From assembly GCF_016807185.1 (NCBI RefSeq), contig NZ_JAEVYN010000002.1:1110528-1174527 (forward strand): DNA of 64,000 nucleotides, given 5' to 3'. Under the pieces are notes generated by a model. The model did no database searches. It was not told the origin of the DNA and saw only the letters and a list, made by a program, of their open reading frames with translations. Of this stretch, positions 8,007 to 15,738 are shown in pieces. The DNA comes from Leptolyngbya sp. Cla-17. GTDB lineage: Bacteria > Cyanobacteriota > Cyanobacteriia > Leptolyngbyales > Leptolyngbyaceae. Within the stretch, counting starts at the first letter, position 1; each line of letters starts with the position of its first letter. The translations under genes and the position numbers were made by a program.

Positions 8007-8534
8007 GTGAAAGCGAATCAGAAAACGCTTTATCAGCAATTACAAGACCTGGCTCAGAGGGATACGGTGTTCAGTATTCATCTTGATGCCGAACAGACGC
8101 GGGACCGTCAAACGACCCGAATTGCTGCGGTTTTTCCCTTGCCAGATAGTCTGAAGCACCTTTGGAGCGGTGCTCAACAAGGAGTGGAGGTGATCCGCCT
8201 GGGCAAGCGCCAGGGAGAACCGTACTATGAGCGTCGATACTACATCACCAGTTGGTCGCAGCAGGCAGATGCCTTGCAAGCCCGCATTCGGTCGCATTGG
8301 GGGATTGAGAATCCGCTGCATTGGGTCAAAGATGTCGTGCTCGGCGAAGACCAAAGCTCGATTGCAGCGAAACCTGCTGCTACCTTGATGGCGTTCATTC
8401 GCAATCTAGTAATTATACGGAATTGCGGAAGGCAGTACTTTTTGACCAGATTAAATTGCTTGAATCCAATCAAAGCCCACTTTGCCTTGAACTATCACAG
8501 GATGCTGCATCAACCATTGGCACCGCTTGACTAA
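8007..8534 (+). pseudogene. ISAs1-family transposase, C-terminal part
   Basis: The frame continues the interrupted ISAs1 transposase from VKANQKTLYQQL through TRDRQTTRIAAVF and the RYYITSW / RSHWGIENPLHWVKDV block, which contains the last catalytic glutamate and the HW.IEN.LHW signature. Genuine transposase sequence ends near MAFIRNLVI at about 8414; the remaining residues up to 8534 are chance translation of the end of IS630 element C. The gene is therefore truncated as well as split. Confidence 0.78.
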
Positions 8535-9578
8535 GACATCCTCTAAAGCATCAAGATTGTCAAACACTTGATTAGCGATTGCTTCGCGCAGCAAAGACCA
8601 GACACATTCAGTGGGTTGCAGTTGGAGGGTATAGGGCAATAGCGGGTAGAAGAAAATGCCGGGGGGCACCTGAAGTTTTTGGCTCATATGCCACGCGGCC
8701 TGATCAACCAATAGAATGATCAACTGCTGACGATGGGGATTGACCTGAGCCGCAAATAGCTCTAACGCCATCTGCATCATGGAGACATTGGCACGGGGCA
8801 ATAAAAGGAAGTAGCTCGCTCCAGTGGCAGGATGGACAAAACCATAGGTGTAGACCCATTGATAGCGGCGAGAATGATGCGCTGATGGGCGTTCTCCTAT
8901 GGGTGCCCAAACCCGCCTGACAATGGGTTGCAAGCCTAATCGAGCTTCGTCTTCCGCCCAAATTACAATCTCCCGATTGGGAAACAACGAGCGCAACCAC
9001 GCCACATGACCTGCTAATCCTGCTTTGAACTCTGCTTGCTGCTCAAGGGTTGCGCTTTGATGATGCACCGGATGCGGCACCTGCAAGCTCAACCCCAAAC
9101 GTCGTAGATACTTCCAGGCTGTTGAGGGGTGTAAGCAAATGCCAAAGTAGGTTTCGATATACTCCCCAACTTTCGGTCCACTCCAGAGTCCGCCATCATC
9201 CGGGGCACTCTGTAAGCGTTGCCGCAATAGCCGTTGCTGTTCATCACTTAAAGCCAACCGATTGCCCCCAGGGTTCAAGCGTTGCCGATTGACTAGTCCG
9301 ACCGCACCCTCGGCGTTGTAGCGACGGGCAATTTTCCGCACTCCACTACAACTGAGTCCACAAATCTCAGCGGTTTGTTCGATGCTCATCGGAGTCTTTG
9401 GATGACTGAGCAATCGAATCACCAACCAACGGTTTTTCTCGCCAGCATCTTGGCACTGAACATACCGCTGAGTTAGATCTGCGTAGTCTAGATGAGGGCT
9501 AATTTGAGTGCGGGGTCGAGGCATGGACAGAGTACCTTTTTCATCTTGCTAAATGATACTCCCCTACTCAATTCCGTA
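8416..9578 (-). mobile_element. IS630-family element C, apparently intact
   Basis: A 1163-bp element. Its ends match inverted: TACGGAATTGCGGAAGGCAG at 8416 and TACGGAATTGAGTAGGGGAG read inward from 9578. TA flanks both sides (8414-8415 and 9579-9580), the expected IS630 target duplication. One uninterrupted transposase gene fills the element on the minus strand. It inserted into the ISAs1 transposase, so it is the youngest large insertion of this nest. Confidence 0.88.
8451..9524 (-). CDS. IS630-family transposase (intact)
   Basis: 357 residues, close to the usual family length. The N-terminal half holds two helix-turn-helix regions (MSIEQTAEICGLSCSGVRKI; GEYIETYFGICLHPSTAWKYL) and a proline/glycine linker RQRLNPGGNRLAL. 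The catalytic half shows IWAEDEARLGLQP (first acid), IILLVDQAAWHMSQ (second acid) and LLPYTLQLQPTECVWSLLRE, in which the third acidic residue is the E of PTECVW. No stop or frameshift is visible, and the gene fits neatly between the terminal repeats. It may be active. Confidence 0.88.
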   Translation of the reverse strand: MPRPRTQISPHLDYADLTQRYVQCQDAGEKNRWLVIRLLSHPKTPMSIEQTAEICGLSCSGVRKIARRYNAEGAVGLVNRQRLNPGGNRLALSDEQQRLLRQRLQSAPDDGGLWSGPKVGEYIETYFGICLHPSTAWKYLRRLGLSLQVPHPVHHQSATLEQQAEFKAGLAGHVAWLRSLFPNREIVIWAEDEARLGLQPIVRRVWAPIGERPSAHHSRRYQWVYTYGFVHPATGASYFLLLPRANVSMMQMALELFAAQVNPHRQQLIILLVDQAAWHMSQKLQVPPGIFFYPLLPYTLQLQPTECVWSLLREAIANQVFDNLDALEDVLVKRCQWLMQHPVIVQGKVGFDWIQAI

Positions 9579-9596
9579 TAAGTTGGTTTAGGAGGC

Positions 9597-9923
9597 ATGA
9601 TTCCTGGAATTGGGGTTGCCATTCTTGCGGGCGCAGGTGTTTTTATAGGTATTAATGCTCTGCTTGATACAGGAGACACAGCTAAAAAAGCACAATTGCA
9701 AACTGAAAGAGAACGCAAAGCTGAACTGGTGATTAAAAATATGCAGGGAGCTGTTAACCAGTTAGTAGAGCAAATTGGCAGTCTTCAGGAAAAAACTACA
9801 ACCCTCGAAGTGGGCGCTGCCAGTGCAGAAGCTAATCGAGAAGCAATTAAGATTTTGACGGAAAGGTTAAGGTTCATGCAACAGTCAGTTGCAAAGCGAA
9901 AACAAGCTTCTGGAGCAGTTTAA
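9597..9923 (+). CDS. unrecognised small membrane-anchored coiled-coil protein
   Basis: 108 residues. Residues 2-22 (IPGIGVAILAGAGVFIGINAL) form one glycine-rich membrane segment; the rest is polar and strongly coiled-coil-like with many Gln, Glu and Lys. A ribosome-binding sequence AGGAGG lies just before the ATG. IS630 element C ends 18 bases upstream, so the native promoter region is gone or displaced. The next frame overlaps or abuts (ATG two bases after this stop) and is also coiled-coil, so the two may once have been a single protein split by a frameshift near 9886. No family recognised. Confidence 0.5.
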   Translation: MIPGIGVAILAGAGVFIGINALLDTGDTAKKAQLQTERERKAELVIKNMQGAVNQLVEQIGSLQEKTTTLEVGAASAEANREAIKILTERLRFMQQSVAKRKQASGAV

Positions 9924-10557
9924 GATGCTTTCCGATCAATTTATTGCTGAACTTGGCATTGCTTTACAAGCACAAAATCACGTTCTAAAAAACCTCGACT
10001 TAGCAGTTTCCGAAATAGATGCCAAACTAACCGAAGTTGGGCAAAAGCTGACTGGTGTTGATGAAACAACCAATCAACTTCGGGATCTTGAAAGTCTCAT
10101 GGAGGAGCTAGAAGCCTCTCAAGAATGGATTGAAACAGAAGATTTTGGTGATTTCGATCCAGACCAGATTTTAAGACTGTATGAAAATCGCCAGCAATCT
10201 GTTTTTCGAGAACTCACCAAAATCGGCTTCAAAGATTGGGACAGTTTTGTAAGGCAATGCCAAACCTATGCGCTATCTCAAGGAGTCGATCCGTTAGCTC
10301 CCTACGAAGGTTTTTTAACGGAAGCAGATCTCAAAAAGCTTCAGAGTGAATCCTATGATGCTCAATACCAATGGGATGCCTGCGACTATTCTTTTGTTGG
10401 AGCAAGTGGGATTCTGGCGTTGCTAACAGATGTTCTCCTTGTTCAAATTCCCAAAAATCCTACTGTAATAGGGAATGGAAAATGGCTTGATCAATTGAAT
10501 CTTACTGCTCGATTGAAAGACTTTAACACCACAGCAAAAGCTGGTCAGACTGATTGA
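9889..10557 (+). CDS. unrecognised coiled-coil protein, 5' part of an interrupted gene
   Basis: Starts either at TTG 9889 (overlapping the previous frame) or at ATG 9925 right after its stop. Residues to about 75 look like a coiled coil with an SDQFIAEL and LKNLDLAVSEIDAKL pattern; a more globular acidic part follows (ETEDFGDFDPDQILRLYENR; FRELTKIGFKDWDSFVRQC). The frame is closed by TGA 10555-10557 but stays open in the same frame for 287 further codons, so this is the front of a longer protein of about 498 residues. I do not recognise the family. Confidence 0.5.
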   Translation: MQSENKLLEQFKMLSDQFIAELGIALQAQNHVLKNLDLAVSEIDAKLTEVGQKLTGVDETTNQLRDLESLMEELEASQEWIETEDFGDFDPDQILRLYENRQQSVFRELTKIGFKDWDSFVRQCQTYALSQGVDPLAPYEGFLTEADLKKLQSESYDAQYQWDACDYSFVGASGILALLTDVLLVQIPKNPTVIGNGKWLDQLNLTARLKDFNTTAKAGQTD

Positions 10558-11418
10558 TTCTCTCAATGGGCGAGAGAATTAGAAAAAACATGTAAAGTTC
10601 CCTATGACGCAAAGAGTTATGCAGGTGCAGATGGAGTGAAACGTGTTGCTGGAATGTCTCCTAAATCACATCGCTATCAGTCTTTAGGGCATGATCCAGT
10701 TCTCGGCTTTGTGTTTGGGGTCTTAGATATTATGCGAGGGACAATTACCGGGTTTTCTTACGATAAATTGACCCATACCCATACATGGATGCAAGGAGCC
10801 GTTTGGTCTGATCTTGAACCTGTTGGACTGATTGAAGCATTCCTTCGCCAACTTGGACACCTGATTTCTGATGTGGCTACCCCCATGGGTTTGCCAGCAC
10901 CCTTTATGACATTAATTCAAGGGATTAATGTTGGCAGCTTTGGAAAGAAAGGACGCACGGTTGGAGAACTTGCACGGTGGATGTATCTCAACGGCTATGA
11001 TTTTCGGCATTTTCTGGTTTCTGGAATCACTCCGGCAGTGATCGAAATCATTCTTCGTGCTTACATCATGCTCCGGCATTACTCTGAACATGGAGAAACG
11101 AAGTTTGATCTAGCCTCTCATCCAAAATATAGATCAATGTTACTAGCGGCTCATTCCATTGCAACTGTTGGAAATGCTGGCAAGATAATATTGATGCAGG
11201 GCAACCCTCTCGCAATTAATTACGCAGAATGGATGGCTTTTACTCGCTATCTAGTTCCTAGTATTAAGTATTGGGTATTTGATCAGCACCGATTACGTCT
11301 AGAACATCTGGAACACATTAACGCCACTGGATGGAATGATCTATTGCAAAGTAGCGATCAGCTAATGACAACTATCGTAAAAGTTGACTTTCCGACAATT
11401 TCTTTGGGCACAACTTAA
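10558..11418 (+). pseudogene. 3' part of the interrupted unknown gene
   Basis: Direct in-frame continuation after TGA 10555-10557: FSQWARELEKTCKVPYDAKS leads into GMSPKSHRYQSLGHDPVLGF and a globular part rich in His and aromatic residues, with hydrophobic stretches (VLGFVFGVLDIMRG; FLVSGITPAVIEIILRAYIM). A GTG at 10636 could restart translation but has no clear ribosome-binding site. The GHDP motif and the LISDVATPMGLPAPFM segment look like conserved family features, yet I cannot attach a name or activity. Confidence 0.5.
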
Positions 11419-11746
11419 GTTATTCAGTGCAATTAAAAAAGATTTTTAGTCTTTTTAACCAGAACTTATGAGATTTAACGTGACTTTAGATCGGGATAAG
11501 GACGAAGTTTGATTGTAGAGTGTCCAAGCATTCCTGGTTGTGTAGACAAGGGCAAACTAAGGACGAAGCAGTTGGAAATATCAAGGATGCGATCGCTTTG
11601 GCTTGTATTTCCTTGCAGAGAGAGGTTTGTCGCTCACCCTTGAAACTTAATTAAGTATTGGATGTAACAACCTGTTGAGTCTGGTTGGGCGATCGCCGCT
11701 ATTCTCTACAATGGGTTCAGACCTTGTGTAGAACCCGCGACTGATT
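11419..11746. other. intergenic region upstream of the CBS gene
   Basis: About 330 bases after the broken unknown gene. One HIP1-type GCGATCGCC lies near 11689. I see no gene, RNA or clear terminator. Confidence 0.4.
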
Positions 11747-12214
11747 ATGGCTAAGACTGTTGGGGATGTAATGACCCATGATCCGATTACAGCGAACCGC
11801 GACACGCCGCTGATAGAGGTCATCAAAATATTGGCAGAAAAACGCATTAGCGGGCTGCCCGTAGTCGATGAAAATGGCAAACTAGTCGGCGTAATTTCTG
11901 AAACAGATTTAATGTGGCGAGAAACGGGAGCCACTATGCCGCCATACTTCATGTTTTTAGACAGCGTGATCTATCTAGAAAACCCTGCCCAATATGAACG
12001 GGAAGTGCATAAAGCGTTGGGTGAAACCGTTGGGGAAGCCATGACAAGTGATCATCTTGTGACGATCACTCGTGATCAGCCGTTGCGAAATGCTGCCCAG
12101 TTGATGCACGATCGCAACGTTCATCGCTTGCCTGTAGTCGATGCTGGCGATCGCGTCATTGGCATCCTGACTCGCGGTGACATCATCCGCTCGATGGCAG
12201 CAGATCAGGGCTAG
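11747..12214 (+). CDS. CBS-domain pair protein
   Basis: 155 residues made of two CBS motifs and nothing else. The first runs from VGDVMTHDPITANRDTPLIE to VVDENGKLVGVISETDLMW, the second from VGEAMTSDHLVTITRDQPLR to VVDAGDRVIGILTRGDIIRSM. The linker (ETGATMPPYFMFLDSVIYL) is characteristic of stand-alone cyanobacterial and plant-type CBSX proteins. Such pairs bind adenine nucleotides and sense energy state; the partner cannot be told from the sequence. It lies 61 bases before the nblB-like gene and could be transcribed with it. Confidence 0.88.
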   Translation: MAKTVGDVMTHDPITANRDTPLIEVIKILAEKRISGLPVVDENGKLVGVISETDLMWRETGATMPPYFMFLDSVIYLENPAQYEREVHKALGETVGEAMTSDHLVTITRDQPLRNAAQLMHDRNVHRLPVVDAGDRVIGILTRGDIIRSMAADQG

Positions 12215-12275
12215 GGATTTGGGACTAGAAAAGCGATTTACTTTTTAAAAACAATTTATTAACAAACAATTTTTT

Positions 12276-12932
12276 ATGGACATTACTCCTGATTCAGTTA
12301 AAACACTTTTAAATTCAGCCGATCTGGGCGATCGCCTCAGAGCCGTGAACCAAATGCGAACGCTCGACCCCAGCATTACGTTCGGCATGATTTTGCAAGC
12401 AGTCGATGATACGAACGCCAGAGTTCGCTATGCCGCCGTGAGCCAGTTATCGTCCTTAGGTAACCAAAATCGGGAGAAAACGTTGGAAACCCTGCGCGAT
12501 CGCCTGCAAGATGCCGAACCTGACGTGCAAGCCGCAGCGGCGGACTCTATCGGTGCACTTAAATTGACTGAAGCCTTTGAGGATTTGCGATTTCTCTACA
12601 ACACCAGTTCAGAATGGCTAGTCAAATTCAGCATTGTGGCGGCACTGGGAGAATTGGGCGATCCACGCGGCTTTGAGCTATTAGAAGATTCGATTACATC
12701 CCCCAATGAATTGATGCAGATGGCGGCGATCGGGTCCTTTGGCGAATTAGGTGATATCCGTGCTGTGCCGCTACTGATCAATCATGTGGCGAACCCCGAT
12801 TGGCAAGTCCGCTATCGGGTTGCCCAAGCCCTTGGTCGATTGGCAACTCCTGAAGCCAAAGCGACCCTAGAAACTCTAGCCCAAGATTCCGTAGACCAAG
12901 TTGCCGAAGAAGCTAAATCTAGTTTGGCGTGA
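12276..12932 (+). CDS. nblB: phycobilisome degradation protein NblB-like HEAT-repeat protein
   Basis: 218 residues built from PBS-lyase-type HEAT repeats: repeated blocks such as NARVRYAAVSQLSSLG, EPDVQAAAADSIGAL, LVKFSIVAALGELGDPRG, LMQMAAIGSFGELGD and DWQVRYRVAQALGRLA. Length, the N-terminal SVKTLLNSADLGDRLRAVNQ segment and the middle LKLTEAFEDL match the NblB family, which assists phycobilisome disassembly when nutrients run out. A phycobilin lyase subunit with the same repeats is the main alternative. Located between a CBS protein and a Ser/Thr kinase, both stress-signal type genes. Confidence 0.75.
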   Translation: MDITPDSVKTLLNSADLGDRLRAVNQMRTLDPSITFGMILQAVDDTNARVRYAAVSQLSSLGNQNREKTLETLRDRLQDAEPDVQAAAADSIGALKLTEAFEDLRFLYNTSSEWLVKFSIVAALGELGDPRGFELLEDSITSPNELMQMAAIGSFGELGDIRAVPLLINHVANPDWQVRYRVAQALGRLATPEAKATLETLAQDSVDQVAEEAKSSLA

Positions 12933-13019
12933 GTAGACGCATGGTTGAACGGATCTGCTCTGGTATTGTCTATTCTGGAAGGAGTTTGAAAGAGCCGGTT
13001 CATCATAGAAAGGTTTGGC

Positions 13020-14681
13020 ATGAATTCGCTGGTTGGGAGAACATTACAGAGCGGCAAATATACCCTAGATCATCTGCTGGGCGAGGGAGGGTTTGGTATT
13101 ACTTTTCGGGCGACCCATCACTACCTCCAGCAAACGGTTGTGATTAAAACGCTGAATGCGATCAGCCAGGGCATGGAGTTTGCTAAGGTGCAGCAGCAAT
13201 TTCAAGATGAGGGGCGCAGACTGGCGCTGTGTAGCCATCCTAATATTGTGCGAGTCAGTGACTTTTTTGTAGAAGATGGGATGCCTTACATTGTCATGGA
13301 CTATATTCCAGGGCAAACCTTAGAAGAGGTTGTGTTTCCCGATCGCCCCTTGCCCGAAGTCACAGCGCTTCACTACATTCGCCAAGTTGCGGCAGCGTTG
13401 CAGGTAATTCATACCAATGGTTTACTGCATCGGGATGTCAAGCCCCAAAACATTATGCTGCGTCAGGGCACTCAAGATGTGGTTCTGATTGATTTTGGCA
13501 TTTCTAGAGAGTTCACCATGGGTGCGACTCAAGCCCACACCAGCATTACCTCGGCTGGCTATGCGCCGATTGAACAATACATGGCACAGGCAAAACGCAG
13601 CCCCGCTACGGATATTTATGGTTTGGCAGCAACCCTATATGCTCTGCTGACCGCTCATGCTCCAGTCGCTGCAATTCTGCGCGATCGCCAACCCATGCCG
13701 TCTGCTCGCGATCTGGTTCCCCAAATCACCCCAGCGACCAATCAAGCCGTAGTGCGCGGGATGGCAGTCGATGCCCACTATCGTCCCCAAACGGTTGCCG
13801 AGTGGTTGAATTTGCTGTCGAGCGCATCTCCCCAGTCTTCGCCGCCTGCCGCCCCTCCTGCTGCCAATGCCATTCCTGCTGCCAATGCCATCCCTGCTGC
13901 CAATCCTATCTCCCAGATGGCGACTCAGGCTTACAGTCCAGGGAATCTGCCCTCCCCAGCGATCGCGCCAAATCGCTCAATCGAACCCCAGCGATCGCCG
14001 CGAGGAAACTGGCTTTTTGTAGGCGTTGCCATGCTTGCTAGCGCGATTGCTGCCGCACTTGGAGCCGTATGGCACAATGCGCGATCGCCCCAAGTGACTC
14101 AACAACCTTCTCCCAGTATCGAAATTCCAGAAAGTGTCACTCCAACCCCCAGCAAACCAACCCCCACGCCTATACTCGCTTCTCCGGCACCTGCGCCACC
14201 GCCCAAATCTCCTGAACCGGTCCCTTCCTCCCCATCGCCCCAACCCTCCAGCACCGATAACAGCGGCAGTGCGAGTGTTCCCGTACTCGGCTTGACAACA
14301 GGAGTCTCAGAACAATCGATTATTGCTCAATTGGGTGAACCCTCTAAATCAGGCACCGGATATTGGAACAACACCCGCTCTGCCCAATATGATCTGGTTC
14401 CCGATCAAGTAACGGTTGCTTACCTGTATGACAAAGACACCAATAAAGTTCGGCAAACAGAAGCTTCCTTTGCCCAATCCATTGATCGCGCTGTCATGAT
14501 TGAAACCCTCAACGGCATGTTGGATGGTAGCCTCACTGCTCCAATCGAAGAAGGATTCAATAGCGTATGGAAGCGGAACGCCAATCAATATACCTTTTCC
14601 ACCCCAACCCTCAAAGGCACCATTGAACGCAACGATCGCGATCGCATCTACATCGCCATCTGGGAAGCCGACCTGCACTGA
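13020..14681 (+). CDS. membrane serine/threonine protein kinase
   Basis: 553 residues. The kinase domain spans about 10-265: glycine loop GEGGFGITFRA, VVIKTLN lysine, catalytic loop HRDVKPQNIML, DFGISREF, and SAGYAPIEQY in the activation segment. A Pro/Ala linker with three near-identical AANAIP repeats follows (13856-13906), then one membrane span at about 330-350 (WLFVGVAMLASAIAAALGAVW), a Pro/Ser-rich stretch, and a C-terminal domain (about 420-553, starting VPVLGLTTGVSEQSIIAQLG) that would face the periplasm or thylakoid lumen. The substrate is unknown. A membrane sensor kinase typical of cyanobacteria. Confidence 0.9.
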   Translation: MNSLVGRTLQSGKYTLDHLLGEGGFGITFRATHHYLQQTVVIKTLNAISQGMEFAKVQQQFQDEGRRLALCSHPNIVRVSDFFVEDGMPYIVMDYIPGQTLEEVVFPDRPLPEVTALHYIRQVAAALQVIHTNGLLHRDVKPQNIMLRQGTQDVVLIDFGISREFTMGATQAHTSITSAGYAPIEQYMAQAKRSPATDIYGLAATLYALLTAHAPVAAILRDRQPMPSARDLVPQITPATNQAVVRGMAVDAHYRPQTVAEWLNLLSSASPQSSPPAAPPAANAIPAANAIPAANPISQMATQAYSPGNLPSPAIAPNRSIEPQRSPRGNWLFVGVAMLASAIAAALGAVWHNARSPQVTQQPSPSIEIPESVTPTPSKPTPTPILASPAPAPPPKSPEPVPSSPSPQPSSTDNSGSASVPVLGLTTGVSEQSIIAQLGEPSKSGTGYWNNTRSAQYDLVPDQVTVAYLYDKDTNKVRQTEASFAQSIDRAVMIETLNGMLDGSLTAPIEEGFNSVWKRNANQYTFSTPTLKGTIERNDRDRIYIAIWEADLH

Positions 14682-14816
14682 GCGAATGACGTTCGCGTAG
14701 CCTCTCCATAGAAAATGGGACGAATGACGATTGCTTGTTAGTAAAGATGCTGTAAATTTTAGGTTGCCAGCGTGATTGCCTGTGACTCAAATCTGACTCG
14801 AAATGTCCGATTGTGC

Positions 14817-14868
14817 GTTAAAGGATTGTGGGCTTGGTAAAGGTTAAAGGATTGTGGGCTTGGTAAAG
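14817..14868 (+). repeat. 26-bp tandem duplication at the left end of IS1
   Basis: GTTAAAGGATTGTGGGCTTG and the next six bases occur twice, at 14817-14842 and 14843-14868, without a gap. The unit contains the IS1 left terminal repeat (TAAAGGATTGTGGG), so the element has two left ends in tandem. Confidence 0.85.
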
Positions 14869-14897
14869 TAGGATCAATTCTTTCCCCTCAAGAAGCT

Positions 14898-15275
14898 ATG
14901 GAATGCCGACTTTGTGGTCATCCTAAGTGTCATAAGCATGGCAAGCTGCCCAATGGACACCAACGCTATTTCTGCCCTCACTGCCAGCAAACCTTCTGTG
15001 AGAGCTTTGACACGCTGTACTACTGGCGACGAGTGAGTCCGGAACAAGTTCAGCAGGTGCTACAAGCTCATAGTGAGGGCAGCAGCTTACGAGGGATTAG
15101 CCGAATTACAGGCTTGGCATACAACACCGTGGTCAGTATTGTTCGGGCATCGAGTGCCAAGGCTCAGCTAATTCATAACGACCAGGTCAAGCAAGTGGCA
15201 ACCGCAGAGGTGAGTGCGGATGAGATGTGGTCTTTCGTGCAAAAAAACAGAAGCAATGTCTTTCCAATGAATTAG
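14898..15275 (+). CDS. insA: IS1 InsA (DNA-binding/regulatory frame)
   Basis: 125 residues. The N-terminus is a zinc-finger: CRLCGHPKCHKHG followed by YFCPHCQQTF; a helix-turn-helix (SSLRGISRITGLAYNTVVSI) follows. In the IS1 family, InsA alone represses, while the frameshifted InsAB' product is the transposase. The stop at 15275 lies 27 bases after the heptamer A AAA AAC (15242-15248), whose phase is correct for a -1 shift into insB. Confidence 0.9.
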   Translation: MECRLCGHPKCHKHGKLPNGHQRYFCPHCQQTFCESFDTLYYWRRVSPEQVQQVLQAHSEGSSLRGISRITGLAYNTVVSIVRASSAKAQLIHNDQVKQVATAEVSADEMWSFVQKNRSNVFPMN

Positions 15276-15727
15276 AAGTGGGAGACTGCTGGATAGGTCT
15301 GAGTTTAGCGGACTCCAGTGGACTGATTTTAGCGGCACGAGTGGGCAAGCATACAGACGAACTTATTGAGGAATTGGTAATTAGTACACAGGGAAAAACG
15401 GCTTGCAAACAGTGGAACAGTGATGACTGGGGAGGCTATGAACGAGTCCTTCCGCCTGAAATTCTGCACTATGTTGGCAAAGACAAAACGCAGCGCTTAG
15501 AGCGAACCAACGGCATCGTCCGACAACAAACTGCTCGATGGCACCGCAGGCAAAACAAGTTCGGCAAGCTGTGGGAGCAAACGAAAGTGACAACACGCTT
15601 AGTAGTCAGCTATTTCAATTGGATTTGGCGGCATAGTCGATTCAAAACAACTGCGGCTCAACGAGCAAAACTGGCTGAGCAGCCTTGGACCTGGCAGGAT
15701 GTCGTTACCTACCCCACAATCCTTTAG
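15227..15727 (+). CDS. insB: IS1 InsB (DDE transposase frame)
   Basis: 166 residues in the frame -1 to InsA. It is probably made as an InsAB' fusion through slippage at 15242-15248; the ATG at 15227 may not be used. The catalytic domain shows a DE(M)W start contributed by InsA, then GDCWIGLSLADSSGLILAARVGKH, NSDDWGGYERVLP (second acid) and KDKTQRLERTNGIVRQQTARWHR (final acid with the RLE.TNG signature). The frame is intact to the right terminal repeat. Confidence 0.9.
   Translation: MVFRAKKQKQCLSNELEVGDCWIGLSLADSSGLILAARVGKHTDELIEELVISTQGKTACKQWNSDDWGGYERVLPPEILHYVGKDKTQRLERTNGIVRQQTARWHRRQNKFGKLWEQTKVTTRLVVSYFNWIWRHSRFKTTAAQRAKLAEQPWTWQDVVTYPTIL
15242..15248 (+). other. -1 programmed frameshift heptamer A AAA AAC
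   Basis: Seven As at 15241-15247 followed by C. In the InsA frame the codons are CAA AAA AAC, giving the X XXY YYZ pattern A AAA AAC. A one-base backward shift continues as FVQKKQKQCLSNELE, joining InsA to InsB. This is the established IS1 recoding site. Confidence 0.9.
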
Positions 15728-15738
15728 TGCACTACCAA

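Larger units (their letters stand above)
7252..8415 (+). mobile_element. ISAs1-family element, multiply disrupted
   Basis: Remains of an ISAs1/H-repeat element read rightward. The left boundary is uncertain: the motif TAGGGCTGATTCAT at about 7252 resembles ISAs1 ends, while the transposase starts at 7329. The transposase has lost one A from a run of As at 7861-7867 (frameshift), holds a 96-bp MITE at 7909-8004, and is cut at 8415 by IS630 element C. No right end was identified; after element C the reading VISWFRRH (from 9580) could be a few more residues of it. Confidence 0.65.
14819..15726 (+). mobile_element. IS1-family insertion sequence
   Basis: Roughly 880-908 bp depending on which of the two tandem left ends is used. 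Left terminal sequence TAAAGGATTGTGGGCTTGG; right end, read inward from 15726, TAAAGGATTGTGGGGTAGG. It contains overlapping insA and insB frames with a classic slippery heptamer. No convincing target-site duplication was seen. The right end lies only 12 bases before the ATG of the glycosyltransferase. Confidence 0.88.
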
